Shown piece after piece: positions 27,496 through 36,013 of a stretch of 64,000 bases of DNA (its first letter is position 1; each line of letters begins with the position of its first letter). The translations under genes and the position numbers were made by a program. The notes beneath the pieces are model-generated. The model was not told the origin of the DNA, made no database searches, and was given only the letters and a program-made list of their open reading frames with translations. The DNA is from Flavobacteriales bacterium UBA852 (GTDB lineage: Bacteria > Bacteroidota > Bacteroidia > Flavobacteriales_E > Vicingaceae). The stretch is from positions 1 through 64,000 of the forward strand of contig DBGO01000016.1 of the NCBI GenBank assembly GCA_002295925.1, read 5' to 3'.

Positions 27496-27622
27496 TTTTA
27501 ATATATTGCGTTATTATATTATGACTTAGTAGAAACCCATAAAGTTGCTTTAAAAAATTTAATAATGTAGTATTATGTTAAAGGAATTTTGTATTTTTAT
27601 CAAAATTAAAAAATTAAAAATT

Positions 27623-27862
27623 ATGAAAAAAGTTATTTTAAGTGTCGCTTTAACCGGATTATTTGCTGTTGCAGCTGTAAATACAGTAAAAGCTGTTAAC
27701 AATGATGCTACTGTTTTATGCGAAGATGGTAAAGACGGAAAAAAATGCGATAAAAAGAAAAAGAGCTGTTGCAAAAAATCTGAAGAAAAGAAAAGTTGTT
27801 GTTCTAAATCTTCAGAGAAAAAATCTTGCACAAAAACAACAGAGAAGAAATCAGAAGAATAA
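27623..27862 (+). CDS. Small exported lysine- and cysteine-rich protein
   Basis: 79 aa from ATG 27623, chosen because a clean signal peptide starts there (MKKVILSVALTGLFAVAAV); an upstream in-frame start at 27575 would spoil it. The mature part has seven cysteines in C, C, CC, CC, C spacing within a Lys/Ser/Glu-rich stretch (KKKSCCKKSEEKKSCC). I know no named family. It could be a periplasmic metal-binding or redox-sensitive protein. It is a single gene with its own terminator at 27885. Confidence 0.7.
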   Translation: MKKVILSVALTGLFAVAAVNTVKAVNNDATVLCEDGKDGKKCDKKKKSCCKKSEEKKSCCSKSSEKKSCTKTTEKKSEE

Positions 27863-27884
27863 ATTCCATTCTTCTTAACTTATT

Positions 27885-27917
27885 AAAAAGCCCTTGAATC
27901 ATTTTCAAGGGCTTTTT
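27885..27917. terminator. Bidirectional intrinsic terminator
   Basis: A perfect 14-bp inverted repeat (27885-27898 and 27904-27917), GC-rich in the middle, with A5 on one side and T5 on the other. It works on both strands between the cysteine-rich gene and the converging LTD-domain gene. Confidence 0.9.
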
Positions 27918-27925
27918 AAATATCT

Positions 27926-29983
27926 TTATTCAATAACTATTTTTTGCCTATAGCTATTGAAACTATTATTCATATTTATAATATATATTCCGCTTTGAAG
28001 ATGACTTAATATTATTTTATTGCCGGAATTTATATTTGAAGTGTAAACAACTTTACCTGAAACGTCATAAATAGATATATTTTGCAAATCGTCATTAATT
28101 CCGGTAAAAAATAATGTTTTGGTGTTATTATCGAAATAAAAGCCCAAATTATTGTTGATTCCTTCTATAACAATGATTTCAGAATACTCGAAATTTCCAT
28201 TAAAATCAACTTGTTTTAATCTAAAATAATTCGGATTTTCAGTATTTCCATCGTAATAAAATTCATATTCTTGTACATAATTACTGTTTCCGTTCCCCGG
28301 AACATGTCCGATAATATTAAAATCTAATCCGTTGTTGCTGTGCTCAACAGCAAAATAGTCATTGTTTATTTCTGAAGCCGTTGCCCAAGTTAATAGGGTT
28401 AAATCTTCGTTGATGACTTGTCCTGTAAAGTAAATTAATTCTACAGGCAATGGTACAGCGCAATTGGCATTATTTTTATAATAAGGATTTCCTGCCGCAT
28501 CAAAATCAACATAATCGCCATCGGTTCCGGTGTTAGCAGAGCTGGCATAGTAAGTTACCGCATCACTGCAAGTTGATGAAAAGTCTATAGCAGTTGTTCT
28601 GTTGCCCCCTGAATTTGCAAACCTGCCACCGGTATTGGTGTTGTTGCAAAATATGGCATAAAAAGGACCTGCTCCACATTGGCTGCTGAAATCCATGGTG
28701 TAGGAAGGTGGATTGCCTGTAAAAACAATTACTTGTGCATTTGCCGGTATAGTGTCAGAAAATACAAATAGTCCTGGACAACCGGCTGTTGTGTTCAATT
28801 GATTGATATAAGTTGGGTTATTCAATAAAGTATTGGTGCCACATCCATTATTACAAAATGTTCCTGCACTTGGAAAAGTAATGCTTAAACTGTCCACATA
28901 TGTGTCGAAATTACCATTCTGGTAAATAATGTATTCATCTGTACCTTCAGCACTTGAGCATGCATTTACCAAAATACTTTTTATTTCAGGGCAAGTGCAA
29001 TTATTATCCGTAGTAAAAGAACCGGTTACAGCAGTAGCTAAGTAGTTTTCATCACAATTTGGTGAACTGCCATTGTATTCAAAAACAGCAACATAATAAG
29101 TGGTATTACTGTTTAATCCCAAGACAATTGTAGAATTTCCGTTTCCGTTGTAAACAACATACTCGCCTGCCGCAATGGCGCTACCACTACCAAAATTATT
29201 ATCAGCCGGATAATTGGTTTGGTCGGCAGGTGTGCCGGAAATAGGATTGACAGATACCACTACAATACGGTTATTTCCATCGCCATTAGTCCAAGAAATA
29301 TCTGCTTGATAGCATTGAATATTTGTAAATGTTAATGAAGAAGGCGCGGTTGTCGGTTCGGTTAAAGGTGTGCAAGCACAATTGGCTGTATGAGAGCCCA
29401 AATTAGAAACATCATCTTGAGGAAATTGAGTCCATTCTGTACCTAAAGTAGGGAAGGGACAATTTATAGGTGAGTCTGCTGTGATGCCTGAGCATACACT
29501 TGAATTTCTTATCAGTGTTTTATTTTGTGTTGAATTTCCGCCCCCTGTCCATGATGAACCGGGGTCACAACCAATATTCCCAAATAAGTCTATCGTAGAA
29601 GAAGTACTTATTTTGAATAACTCTACGGCATCGTCTCCATTAAAGTTCAGAGAGCCGGTACTTAAATCCGGTATTCCAGACCATGCAGTAGCTGACGAGT
29701 TGGCGATAACATAAACGTTACCATTAGTTAAGGTACCTGATAAACTAATAGTTGAAGTAGGTGTAGTCGATCCATTAGCGTATATGCGTATTTCATAATC
29801 AGTTAAATTAACAGAAGCTCCGGTTCCATTATAAATTTCTATATATTTATTGTTGCTGCTTCCTTCAATATATTCGGATATGATAAGGTCTGTTGTTTGT
29901 CCATATGTGTATGAAATGGCAAATAAGAGTATAAATATTATAAAAACTCGTATAGTATGTAAGTTAAAAGTTTTCACAATCAT
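27926..29983 (-). CDS. T9SS type A cargo protein with lamin-tail domain
   Basis: 685 aa with a signal peptide (ends SYTYGQ). Residues ~32-130 match a lamin-tail domain (DLIISEYIEGSSNNKYIEIYN), as found in secreted Bacteroidota nucleases and adhesins. An FnIII-like domain is next, then a domain shared with the upstream gene (KSILVNACSSAEGTDE ... VDFDAAGNPYYKN, about 333-515). Then PLPVELIYFTG and a type A sorting domain (LHSGIY-like LQSGIYIINM near the end). Its start overlaps the preceding gene by four bases. Confidence 0.85.
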   Translation of the reverse strand: MIVKTFNLHTIRVFIIFILLFAISYTYGQTTDLIISEYIEGSSNNKYIEIYNGTGASVNLTDYEIRIYANGSTTPTSTISLSGTLTNGNVYVIANSSATAWSGIPDLSTGSLNFNGDDAVELFKISTSSTIDLFGNIGCDPGSSWTGGGNSTQNKTLIRNSSVCSGITADSPINCPFPTLGTEWTQFPQDDVSNLGSHTANCACTPLTEPTTAPSSLTFTNIQCYQADISWTNGDGNNRIVVVSVNPISGTPADQTNYPADNNFGSGSAIAAGEYVVYNGNGNSTIVLGLNSNTTYYVAVFEYNGSSPNCDENYLATAVTGSFTTDNNCTCPEIKSILVNACSSAEGTDEYIIYQNGNFDTYVDSLSITFPSAGTFCNNGCGTNTLLNNPTYINQLNTTAGCPGLFVFSDTIPANAQVIVFTGNPPSYTMDFSSQCGAGPFYAIFCNNTNTGGRFANSGGNRTTAIDFSSTCSDAVTYYASSANTGTDGDYVDFDAAGNPYYKNNANCAVPLPVELIYFTGQVINEDLTLLTWATASEINNDYFAVEHSNNGLDFNIIGHVPGNGNSNYVQEYEFYYDGNTENPNYFRLKQVDFNGNFEYSEIIVIEGINNNLGFYFDNNTKTLFFTGINDDLQNISIYDVSGKVVYTSNINSGNKIILSHLQSGIYIINMNNSFNSYRQKIVIE

Positions 29984-32220
29984 TCAAGTTTTTGAACACT
30001 TCCGTTAAAAATTTCCTTGACACCGTTGAGATAGACAACCTTTATTAAGTAAACATAAGTGCCGTCCGGTACTATCTGATTTTCTAAGTTTGTACCATTC
30101 CAGTTTTGATTTTCATTTCCTTCAAACAATAATTGTCCCCAGCGGTTAAATATACTCATCTGATAATAGTCAATATTGTTTCCTTTTATTAAAAAAGTAT
30201 CATTGATGCCATCATTGTTTGGTGTAAATACATTTGGAATATATACGCCTGTGGTAAGCATAACTTCAATTAGTTTAGAGGTCGAATCGATACATCCGAA
30301 ATTGTTTTCGGCAATTAAAGTTATTGTATATAATCCTTCATTTTCAAAAATGGTTGAAAAATTAGTATTATTGTTAATAAATTGATAATCAATGTACCAA
30401 CTGTATGCGGTTGCATTAGTACTTAAATTGGTACAAGTTACATCTAATGGCGCTTTTCCCATGTCTGTAGAGGTGGAAAAATCGGTTGTAATACTTCCGT
30501 TTATAATTTGGATTGAAGCAGTGTCGCTACTGCAAGAATTAGAAGCTACAACTGTATATGTTTGTGCTGAGTTAACAGTTATTTGATTAGTTGTTTCTCC
30601 TGTGTTCCATAAATATTGATAATTACCGGATGCTGTAAGAACAATAGTTTCGTTATTACAAAGTACAGTGTCTGAGGCAGTAATTGTAACATTAGGAATG
30701 ATAGCCGGATAAATATATTGAGAATCGCGTACAGTAAAACACATATTTTGTACTTCTACCCAATACCAACCTGAATTGGATACTGTAATGGATTGATTAT
30801 TTGAGCCGGTATTCCAAATATTATTATCGTAATTACTTCCGCTGAATGAAAGTGTTGAACTGCCGTTGCAAAGCATTGTGTCCGTAGCAGAAATAGTAGC
30901 ATTAGGTGTATCAATTACAGTAATGGTAACGGCATCAGAAAAGGTTCCACATATATTGGTAACAGATGCAGTATAAGTGCCTTGAGTGTTGACAGTAATT
31001 GTGTTTCCTGTAGTACCTGTGTTCCATGTAATAGGAGAGATGGTAGCATTGGCAGTCAGTTGTGCCGATTGACCGCTACATATTGTATCGGACGATGCTG
31101 AAACACTTATTGTAGGTATTGGTACAACCTCAATATGTATTGTGTCTGAATCGGAATAGCAGGTGTTACTTCCAATAACCGTGTAATCGCCTGTTGTATT
31201 AACCGATATAGAATTTGAATTGGTTCCGGTATTCCATAAATAAGAACTAGCCCCATTTGCTGTTAATGTAATTGATTGCCCCGAACAGATGCTGTCATTT
31301 GGAGCAGAAATTTGCACATTGATTGGTGTAGCAATATTTACCGAAATGCTGTCTTTAATGCTGTCGTTACAAACGGTGTAACTGGTTAAATAAATGTATC
31401 CGCTAGAATTTGTGTTGTTAGTGTAAATGGTAGGATTTACAGTATTGTTTGAAATGGTGCCATTAGTAGAAGACCATTGAATTGAAACAATATCTGATGA
31501 ATAAACGGCTGACAGATTAAAGGTGGCGTTAGGGCAAATAGTTGTATCATTATTTATAATAGAAAGTTGTGGCGTGCTTATTGGCGCTTGGCAACCGTCA
31601 TTGGCATAAGTGGCGTTTCCCGACCAATCAAAATCTACTCGAGCACCATCTTTAACAGAGCTTGAACCACCATAAGTGCCGTTTTGGTTAATCAACAAAC
31701 TTCTGTCGTAAGAAACCTGGTCTGAACATCCCGAGCCAAAGCTCATGGTAAGGGTTCTAATTCCAGAGGAAGTATTATAATTTGCAAAATGCCCTTGCGT
31801 GTTTCCTACACATTGAAAAATAACAATTAAAGTATCGTTTAGGTTGGCAAATGAATTGGCTGTAACATCAACATTTTCACTGGTAATTAACAAAGCCTTT
31901 GAGCCCGCAGGGAGAACACCACCAACTGGTTCTTTTAAATAACCGCAACCCAATATTGTGCTGTTTAATGCAGCCACGGCAGCAGCAGTTGTAGCATTTT
32001 GACAAATCCCTCGGTAGGGATTGTTGGGCCAATTTATGGTAAGATTGGACGTGTTTAATGCCGTAGGACCGATAACAAAACGTACCATTTCATTTTCCCC
32101 CTCGGGTGAACCGCAGGCATCAACCAAAATACTTTCTATCTCAAAACATGTAGAGGGAACTTGAGCTGTAAGAAATGCGCTTAAAGTTAAACCCGTTATC
32201 AACAAAATAATTCTCTTCAT
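29980..32220 (-). CDS. T9SS type B cargo protein with repeated Ig-like modules
   Basis: 746 aa with a signal peptide (ends LTAQ). Residues about 25-215 (ESILVDACGSPEGENE ... VDFDWSGNATYAND) form a domain homologous to one in the downstream protein. Around five Ig-like modules of the form SDTICSGQSAQLTA follow, with recurring WNTG motifs, then one PKD-like module (TSTDMGKAPLDVTCTN). The end (GVYIPNVFTPNNDGINDTFLIKGN ... FNGSVQKLE) is a type B sorting domain. No SprF-like gene is adjacent. Confidence 0.87.
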   Translation of the reverse strand: MKRIILLITGLTLSAFLTAQVPSTCFEIESILVDACGSPEGENEMVRFVIGPTALNTSNLTINWPNNPYRGICQNATTAAAVAALNSTILGCGYLKEPVGGVLPAGSKALLITSENVDVTANSFANLNDTLIVIFQCVGNTQGHFANYNTSSGIRTLTMSFGSGCSDQVSYDRSLLINQNGTYGGSSSVKDGARVDFDWSGNATYANDGCQAPISTPQLSIINNDTTICPNATFNLSAVYSSDIVSIQWSSTNGTISNNTVNPTIYTNNTNSSGYIYLTSYTVCNDSIKDSISVNIATPINVQISAPNDSICSGQSITLTANGASSYLWNTGTNSNSISVNTTGDYTVIGSNTCYSDSDTIHIEVVPIPTISVSASSDTICSGQSAQLTANATISPITWNTGTTGNTITVNTQGTYTASVTNICGTFSDAVTITVIDTPNATISATDTMLCNGSSTLSFSGSNYDNNIWNTGSNNQSITVSNSGWYWVEVQNMCFTVRDSQYIYPAIIPNVTITASDTVLCNNETIVLTASGNYQYLWNTGETTNQITVNSAQTYTVVASNSCSSDTASIQIINGSITTDFSTSTDMGKAPLDVTCTNLSTNATAYSWYIDYQFINNNTNFSTIFENEGLYTITLIAENNFGCIDSTSKLIEVMLTTGVYIPNVFTPNNDGINDTFLIKGNNIDYYQMSIFNRWGQLLFEGNENQNWNGTNLENQIVPDGTYVYLIKVVYLNGVKEIFNGSVQKLE

Positions 32221-32240
32221 CTTAAAATATTATGAAAAAA

Positions 32241-32287
32241 ATTAAAGTGGTTGAAGTCGTTTAGACTTCCAGGGTGTTCACTTTAAT
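32241..32287. other. Nested hairpin in the leader of the minus-strand surface-protein gene
   Basis: An outer perfect 9-bp pair (32241-32249 with 32279-32287) encloses an inner 6-bp hairpin (32253-32258 with 32264-32269, loop GTTTA). It lies about 20 bases upstream of the start codon at 32220, so it would be in the 5' leader of that mRNA. It is not followed by a T-run and so is not an obvious terminator. Function unknown. Confidence 0.5.
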
Positions 32288-32474
32288 GATTCAGCAATTA
32301 AAAATTTATTTCAACTTAACGACGCAAAAGTATTCACGAAAGTTGCTTCAAATCATTACAATAATATTAACAAATTGTTAAGGAGGTTTGTATCCTTTTA
32401 GAATGCAGATTTTCAAAGGTCAAATATTAATAACTTTCTTTCAATAATCAATCAATGAAATAAAACTTTTAAGG

Positions 32475-32482
32475 TATCTTTG
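32475..32482 (+). promoter_or_regulatory. -7 element of guaA
   Basis: TATCTTTG, an exact TAnnTTTG, ends eight bases before the guaA ATG at 32491. A very short leader is expected. No clear -33 element, and the 270-bp intergenic region shows no guanine-riboswitch core that I can recognise. Confidence 0.5.
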
Positions 32483-32490
32483 CGGGCATT

Positions 32491-34017
32491 ATGGAAAAGA
32501 TAGTTATTCTTGATTTCGGCTCACAATATACGCAGCTTATTGCGCGTAGAGTAAGAGAGTTAAATGTTTATTGCGAAATTTATCCCTATCACCACATTCC
32601 TGAAATTACACCTGATGTAAAAGGAGTGATATTATCCGGAAGTCCGTTTTCGGTACGTGATGAAAATGCTCCTGTACCTGATTTATCAAATATAAAAGGA
32701 AAATTACCGTTGTTGGGAATATGCTATGGTGCACAATTTTTAGCACAATCAAATGGCGGTAAAGTTGAAGCATCAAATACACGTGAATACGGCCGGGCAA
32801 ATTTGGCAAGTGTCAATAATGATAATCCGCTTTTTAAAAATATTCCTCAACATTCACAAGTGTGGATGTCGCATGGCGATACGATTACTCAAATTCCTGC
32901 TGATTGCGAAGTTATTGCTTCTACTAAAGATGTGCATGTGGCAGGTTATCATTTTAAAAATGAGGATACATATGCTATTCAATTTCACCCTGAAGTATAT
33001 CATTCAACCGACGGCTTACAATTATTAAAGAATTTTGTGGTGGATATTTGCGGATGTTCACAAAATTGGACGCCCGATTCGTTTATTGATTCTACCGTTA
33101 AAGAATTAAAAGAAAAATTGGGCGATGATAAAGTGGTGTTAGGTCTTTCAGGCGGAGTGGACTCTACAGTTGCGGCAGTATTGTTGAATAAAGCCATTGG
33201 CAAAAATTTGTATTGCATATTTGTAGATAACGGTCTTTTGCGTAAAAACGAATTTGAGAATGTGCTTAAACAATATGAACATTTAGGATTGAATGTTAAA
33301 GGAGTTGATGCGAAACAAAAGTTTTACGATGCATTAAAAGGAATTGAAGACCCCGAAGCCAAAAGAAAAGCCATTGGTCGTGTTTTTATAGAAGTTTTTG
33401 ATGAAGAGGCACATAAAATACAAGATGTAAAATGGTTGGCGCAAGGAACAATTTACCCCGATGTAATTGAATCGGTTTCGGTTAACGGACCTTCGGCTAC
33501 AATAAAGTCGCATCATAATGTAGGCGGATTGCCCGAAAAAATGCACCTGAAAGTGGTTGAGCCATTGCGTTTGTTGTTTAAGGACGAAGTTCGTCGCGTT
33601 GGACGTTCATTAGGGTTAAATGATGAATTGTTGGGAAGACATCCTTTTCCTGGACCCGGTTTGGCAATTCGTATTTTGGGCGATATTACTCCCGAAAAAG
33701 TTGCCTTGTTGCAAGAGGTTGATTATATTTTTATTCAATCGTTAAAAGAAAATAATTTGTATGATGATGTTTGGCAAGCCGGAGCGATATTGCTTCCTGT
33801 GCGTTCGGTTGGTGTAATGGGAGATGAGCGAACGTATGAAAATGCCGTTGCATTACGTGCAGTTACTTCAACCGACGGGATGACAGCCGACTGGTGTCAT
33901 TTGCCGTATGAATTTTTGGCAAAAGTTTCAAATGATATTATCAATAAAGTAAAGGGCGTGAACAGGGTTGTTTATGATATCAGCTCTAAACCGCCGGCAA
34001 CAATAGAATGGGAATAA
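32491..34017 (+). CDS. guaA: GMP synthase (glutamine-hydrolysing)
   Basis: 508 aa, standard length. It converts XMP to GMP with glutamine and ATP. The class I amidotransferase domain has GICYGAQFLA with nucleophile Cys78 and a His-Glu pair (FHPEV). The ATP pyrophosphatase domain has the P-loop VLGLSGGVDST. The C-terminal dimerisation domain ends DISSKPPATIEWE. ATG 32491 is eight bases after a -7 element. The LysM gene downstream is a common neighbour in Bacteroidota. Confidence 0.98.
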   Translation: MEKIVILDFGSQYTQLIARRVRELNVYCEIYPYHHIPEITPDVKGVILSGSPFSVRDENAPVPDLSNIKGKLPLLGICYGAQFLAQSNGGKVEASNTREYGRANLASVNNDNPLFKNIPQHSQVWMSHGDTITQIPADCEVIASTKDVHVAGYHFKNEDTYAIQFHPEVYHSTDGLQLLKNFVVDICGCSQNWTPDSFIDSTVKELKEKLGDDKVVLGLSGGVDSTVAAVLLNKAIGKNLYCIFVDNGLLRKNEFENVLKQYEHLGLNVKGVDAKQKFYDALKGIEDPEAKRKAIGRVFIEVFDEEAHKIQDVKWLAQGTIYPDVIESVSVNGPSATIKSHHNVGGLPEKMHLKVVEPLRLLFKDEVRRVGRSLGLNDELLGRHPFPGPGLAIRILGDITPEKVALLQEVDYIFIQSLKENNLYDDVWQAGAILLPVRSVGVMGDERTYENAVALRAVTSTDGMTADWCHLPYEFLAKVSNDIINKVKGVNRVVYDISSKPPATIEWE

Positions 34018-34059
34018 TATTTGCAGTTTCACCAATAAATCAATAAATTTAACCGGATA

Positions 34060-35916
34060 ATGAATAAATTATTTGCCATATTATTCTCACTTTATGTTTT
34101 GTTTTCTGTTTCATTAAAAGCACAGGAAACAACGGCTGAAACGATAACGGTCAACAATAAGCAATACTATAAGCACATTGTTCAAAAAGGTGAAACACTT
34201 TATGCTATTTCAAAAAAATATAATGTTTCTGTAGATGATATAAAAAAAGCCAATAAAGGGCTGGGAGAGAGCTTGTCACTCAATCAAGAAATATTAATTC
34301 CCATACGGAGAAATACCCAAAATGCAGATTCTGCTTATGTGCCCAAAAATAAAAGCGATTATTTGGAGGTAACCGTTCAAAAGGGGCAAACTTTATATTC
34401 TATCAGTAAATCATACGGCGTTTCTTTAAATGATTTAATTGCCATTAATCCTACCATTGAAAACGGATTGAAAGAAGGTCAAATTATCTATATTCCGATA
34501 AAAAAATTAAAAGAAAACCCTCAGGAAACGGTTGATAAATCAACAAATTTTATTTCACATAAAGTGAAAAGAAAAGAAACGCTTTATTCATTAAGCAAAA
34601 AATATAATGTTACTATTGAAGAAATAAAGGAAGCAAATAACGGTTTGCCTGAAGGGTTGAAACAAGGGGAAACCATTCGCATTCCTGTAATACAACCGGT
34701 AAAGAAAAAACAGGATATTTCTATCAATAAAAACTTCATAGCATTAAATGATTCTATTAAGTTAAAATTTGATACAATATTTAAAAATTCACAAATTCCG
34801 GATACTGCTTTAAATAAAAAAGACAGTTACATTATTGCCGTTATTTTGCCATTTTTTGCCGAGGATAATCAAAGCATAATTGAAGATGGAAAACCTAATC
34901 AAAATTTAAAACTGAAAGGCCGCTCACACATTGCTTATGATATGCTTAATGGCGTAAAAATGGCTTTAGACAGTATGCATAAACAAGGGTTTAACTATCA
35001 TCTTTATATTTTTGATACAAAAGGAAAAGATTCGCTGCAAGTAACTGCAATTTTAAATAACCCTGTATTTTCTAAACTGGATTTAATTTTTGGTCCGCTT
35101 TACAGTGATAATTGTTTGCGTGTTGCACAAAAAGCAAATGAATTGAATATTCCGGTAATTTGTCCCGTAAACCAAAATAATAAAATTTTATTGGGGAATG
35201 AAACCATGATAAAATGTGTTTCGTCAGAAGTAATACGGGCAAAGGCATTGGCACAAAAAACAATGCAAGATTATTCGCAATTCCATAAAATTGTTTCTTA
35301 CGGAACTACAGAGCAAGAAAACTTGCGTTCTGATATTTTTATTCGCGAACTGTCGCATATAAAAGACACTTTAGCCGATACAACTGCTTTAATGTCGGTA
35401 AGCATTACTAAGTGTGATAAAGGTTGTATTACTAATATCATCAATAAAATAAGAAAAGATACGGAAAATGTCGTTTACATTCCTTTTAAAGATGATTATA
35501 AAGTAACGGCTTTATTGACGGCTTTAAATAATGTTCTTTCGGAAAAAAATACAAAAACACGCATCATATTAATGGGCTCGGAAAAAATCCTAAAATATGA
35601 TAATATCGACCCGGAACATTTGGCAAAAGTTAATTATACCTATGCAACCTCTCAAAGTGTAGATACTGTTTTATTTAAAACTTTAAACTGCGAATTTGTA
35701 AAAAATAAGATTAAATATTCTACTGTATTTTCGGTAGATGCGTTTGATTACACTTATTATTTTACAAATCAATTATTTAAATACGGAACAAATTTTTTAA
35801 ATCTTCCGCCTTCATCTGTTTGGAAAGGTGCTCACAACTTGATTTTATTGCAAAAAACCGGAATTGAAAGTGGCTTTGAAAATGTTGGTACAGCAATTCA
35901 TTCGGTAAGTTATTAA
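34060..35916 (+). CDS. LysM-domain protein with periplasmic-binding-like domain
   Basis: 618 aa with a signal peptide (ends VSLKAQ). Three LysM domains (about residues 37-82, 102-147 and 166-211; for example VQKGETLYAISKKYNV) bind peptidoglycan. The remainder resembles a type 1 periplasmic-binding fold (YIIAVILPFF ... IAYDMLNGVKMALDSM ... LDLIFGPLYSDN), as in ABC substrate-binding or LppC-like proteins. Probably a cell-wall-associated periplasmic protein; ligand unknown. The C-terminus (IHSVSY) is slightly short but not clearly truncated. Confidence 0.85.
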   Translation: MNKLFAILFSLYVLFSVSLKAQETTAETITVNNKQYYKHIVQKGETLYAISKKYNVSVDDIKKANKGLGESLSLNQEILIPIRRNTQNADSAYVPKNKSDYLEVTVQKGQTLYSISKSYGVSLNDLIAINPTIENGLKEGQIIYIPIKKLKENPQETVDKSTNFISHKVKRKETLYSLSKKYNVTIEEIKEANNGLPEGLKQGETIRIPVIQPVKKKQDISINKNFIALNDSIKLKFDTIFKNSQIPDTALNKKDSYIIAVILPFFAEDNQSIIEDGKPNQNLKLKGRSHIAYDMLNGVKMALDSMHKQGFNYHLYIFDTKGKDSLQVTAILNNPVFSKLDLIFGPLYSDNCLRVAQKANELNIPVICPVNQNNKILLGNETMIKCVSSEVIRAKALAQKTMQDYSQFHKIVSYGTTEQENLRSDIFIRELSHIKDTLADTTALMSVSITKCDKGCITNIINKIRKDTENVVYIPFKDDYKVTALLTALNNVLSEKNTKTRIILMGSEKILKYDNIDPEHLAKVNYTYATSQSVDTVLFKTLNCEFVKNKIKYSTVFSVDAFDYTYYFTNQLFKYGTNFLNLPPSSVWKGAHNLILLQKTGIESGFENVGTAIHSVSY

Positions 35917-36013
35917 CAGCTTTTTAATTATTGTTAATAAAAAAAATGGGCTGTAATTTTTCTTTTGGCAACCAATGTTTTAAATTCATCGTTTAGAATA
36001 TAAAACAAATAAT

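Noticed and set aside
27575..27622. Earlier start for the Cys-rich protein
   Set aside because: The extension would put a charged stretch before a clear signal peptide beginning at 27623.
32221..32490. Guanine riboswitch upstream of guaA
   Set aside because: No recognisable purine-riboswitch core; the hairpin at 32241-32287 is on the far side and closer to the divergent gene, and guaA has a short leader from its own -7 element.
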